Assembly: GCA_965370555.1 (NCBI GenBank)
Contig: CBDUVB010000079.1
Coordinates: 1-5,347, forward strand
Direction of reading: 5' to 3'
DNA: 5,347 nt
Source: JAJOKK01 sp965370555
GTDB lineage: Bacteria > Bipolaricaulota > Bipolaricaulia > UBA7950 > UBA9294
How positions within the stretch are numbered: position 1 is the stretch's first letter; every line of letters begins with the position of its first letter. The notes under the pieces are model-generated. The model was given only the letters and a program-made list of their open reading frames with translations, ran no database searches and was not told the DNA's origin. Position numbers and translations under genes: made by a program. Below are positions 4,866 to 5,347 of the stretch, piece by piece.

Positions 4866-5347
4866 CGTTCTAGCGCCTCCCGTAGTGCGTGCACCGTTCG
4901 CTGGAACGCCCCGGCATCCCGGTAGTCGAGGGATCCCACCTCTGGATTCTCTACTACCTGCTTGATCGTCGCCGGCTGTTCGGTTAGGACGATGATCTCC
5001 TGCCCAAGGAAGGCGGCCTCTTCGATGTCATGGGTGACCAGGACCATGGAGAACCGGTGCTCTTGCCACAGGGTAAGGAAGAGGTCCTGGATTCGCTCAC
5101 GGGTAAGGGTGTCGAGCGAAGCGAGCGGCTCGTCCATCAGCAGGACCGATGGAGAGGTGGAGAGAGCGCGTGCGATCCCCACGCGGCGCTTCATCCCCTC
5201 CGAGAGCTCGGCGGGGAAACGCGCCTTGACGGTTGAAAGTCCCAAATTATCGAGGATCTCCCCGGCGTTCTGCTCCGGGTACTCCCCGGCGAGGAGGAGT
5301 GAGAGGTTCGCGTTTTTCCAGACCGTCTTCCAGGGGAGGAGGCCGGC
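4862..5347 (-). CDS. ABC transporter ATPase, SsuB/TauB type (3' part)
   Basis: The last 161 residues of the ATPase partner of the downstream permease are visible. The frame is open to the right edge, so the N-terminus with Walker A lies outside. Visible parts in order are the segment just after the Q-loop (GLLPWKTVWKNANLSLLLAG, typical of SsuB/TauB, which have RLLPW..V..NV), the signature region LSEGMKRRVGIARAL (48-62 of the visible part), Walker B VLLMDEPLASLD with its D-loop, and the H-loop VTHDIEEAAFLG. A short C-terminal region follows (REALER, then TGA). The third signature residue is Glu, not the usual Gly (LSEGM for LSGGM). The subunit hydrolyses ATP on the cytoplasmic face to drive import. 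Its stop codon overlaps the permease start. Relatives usually have a solute-binding protein gene nearby, which must be right of the window if present. Confidence 0.93.
   Translation of the reverse strand, partial: AGLLPWKTVWKNANLSLLLAGEYPEQNAGEILDNLGLSTVKARFPAELSEGMKRRVGIARALSTSPSVLLMDEPLASLDTLTRERIQDLFLTLWQEHRFSMVLVTHDIEEAAFLGQEIIVLTEQPATIKQVVENPEVGSLDYRDAGAFQRTVHALREALER

Noticed and set aside
4374..4925. 183-codon open frame on the + strand opposite the permease
   Set aside because: It is antisense to a clear permease gene, with a Glu/Asp/Gly-rich translation and no recognisable domain.
1..5347. CRISPR array, tRNA or rRNA genes
   Set aside because: No regularly spaced direct repeats with spacers, no cloverleaf-like sequence and no rRNA signature were seen on either strand.

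Overview
The window is bacterial DNA. It shows strong Shine-Dalgarno sites (AGGAGG ahead of two genes), ATG/GTG starts, tightly packed and overlapping genes on the right, and insertion-sequence and toxin-antitoxin debris on the left. No rRNA, tRNA or lineage-specific marker is visible, so I do not name a phylum.

Left part (1-1011, + strand): decayed mobile DNA. The window opens inside an IS110-family transposase. Its C-terminal Transposase_20 half is readable only across two frames, and one extra T at about 349/350 explains the shift. A 62-codon open stretch of unknown origin follows (656-844). After it comes an orphan 44-codon C-terminus of a tyrosine recombinase (877-1011), with the conserved LGH motif and the catalytic-Tyr motif but nothing upstream of them.

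Middle part (1054-2740): two small genes on the - strand, a ribbon-helix-helix DNA-binding protein (1703-1897) and a membrane-anchored DUF192 protein (1054-1605). About 400 bp without a convincing gene follow. Then, on the + strand, comes a damaged HigBA-type toxin-antitoxin locus. The antitoxin HigA (2387-2695) is intact with a perfect Shine-Dalgarno site. Only the last 17 codons of the toxin HigB survive (2323-2376), just downstream of three 9-bp repeats of the TTCGTG type. Two small hairpins lie in the convergent gap after higA.

Right part (2750-5347, - strand): a compact set of four genes that probably forms one operon, read from the right edge leftwards. The order is the ABC transporter ATPase (SsuB/TauB type, N-terminus beyond the window), its permease (SsuC/TauC type, 4-bp ATGA overlap), NAD kinase (14-bp overlap with the permease) and a YbaK/EbsC-type aminoacyl-tRNA deacylase (21-bp gap). 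The transporter would import a small organic or anionic solute using a binding protein not seen here. NAD kinase makes NADP+, and the YbaK protein removes mischarged amino acids from tRNA. The genes share transcription more clearly than they share a pathway.

I found no convincing new multi-gene system. The points most worth following are the decapitated higB beside intact higA, the two broken mobile-element genes, and the translational coupling of nadK to an ABC importer.
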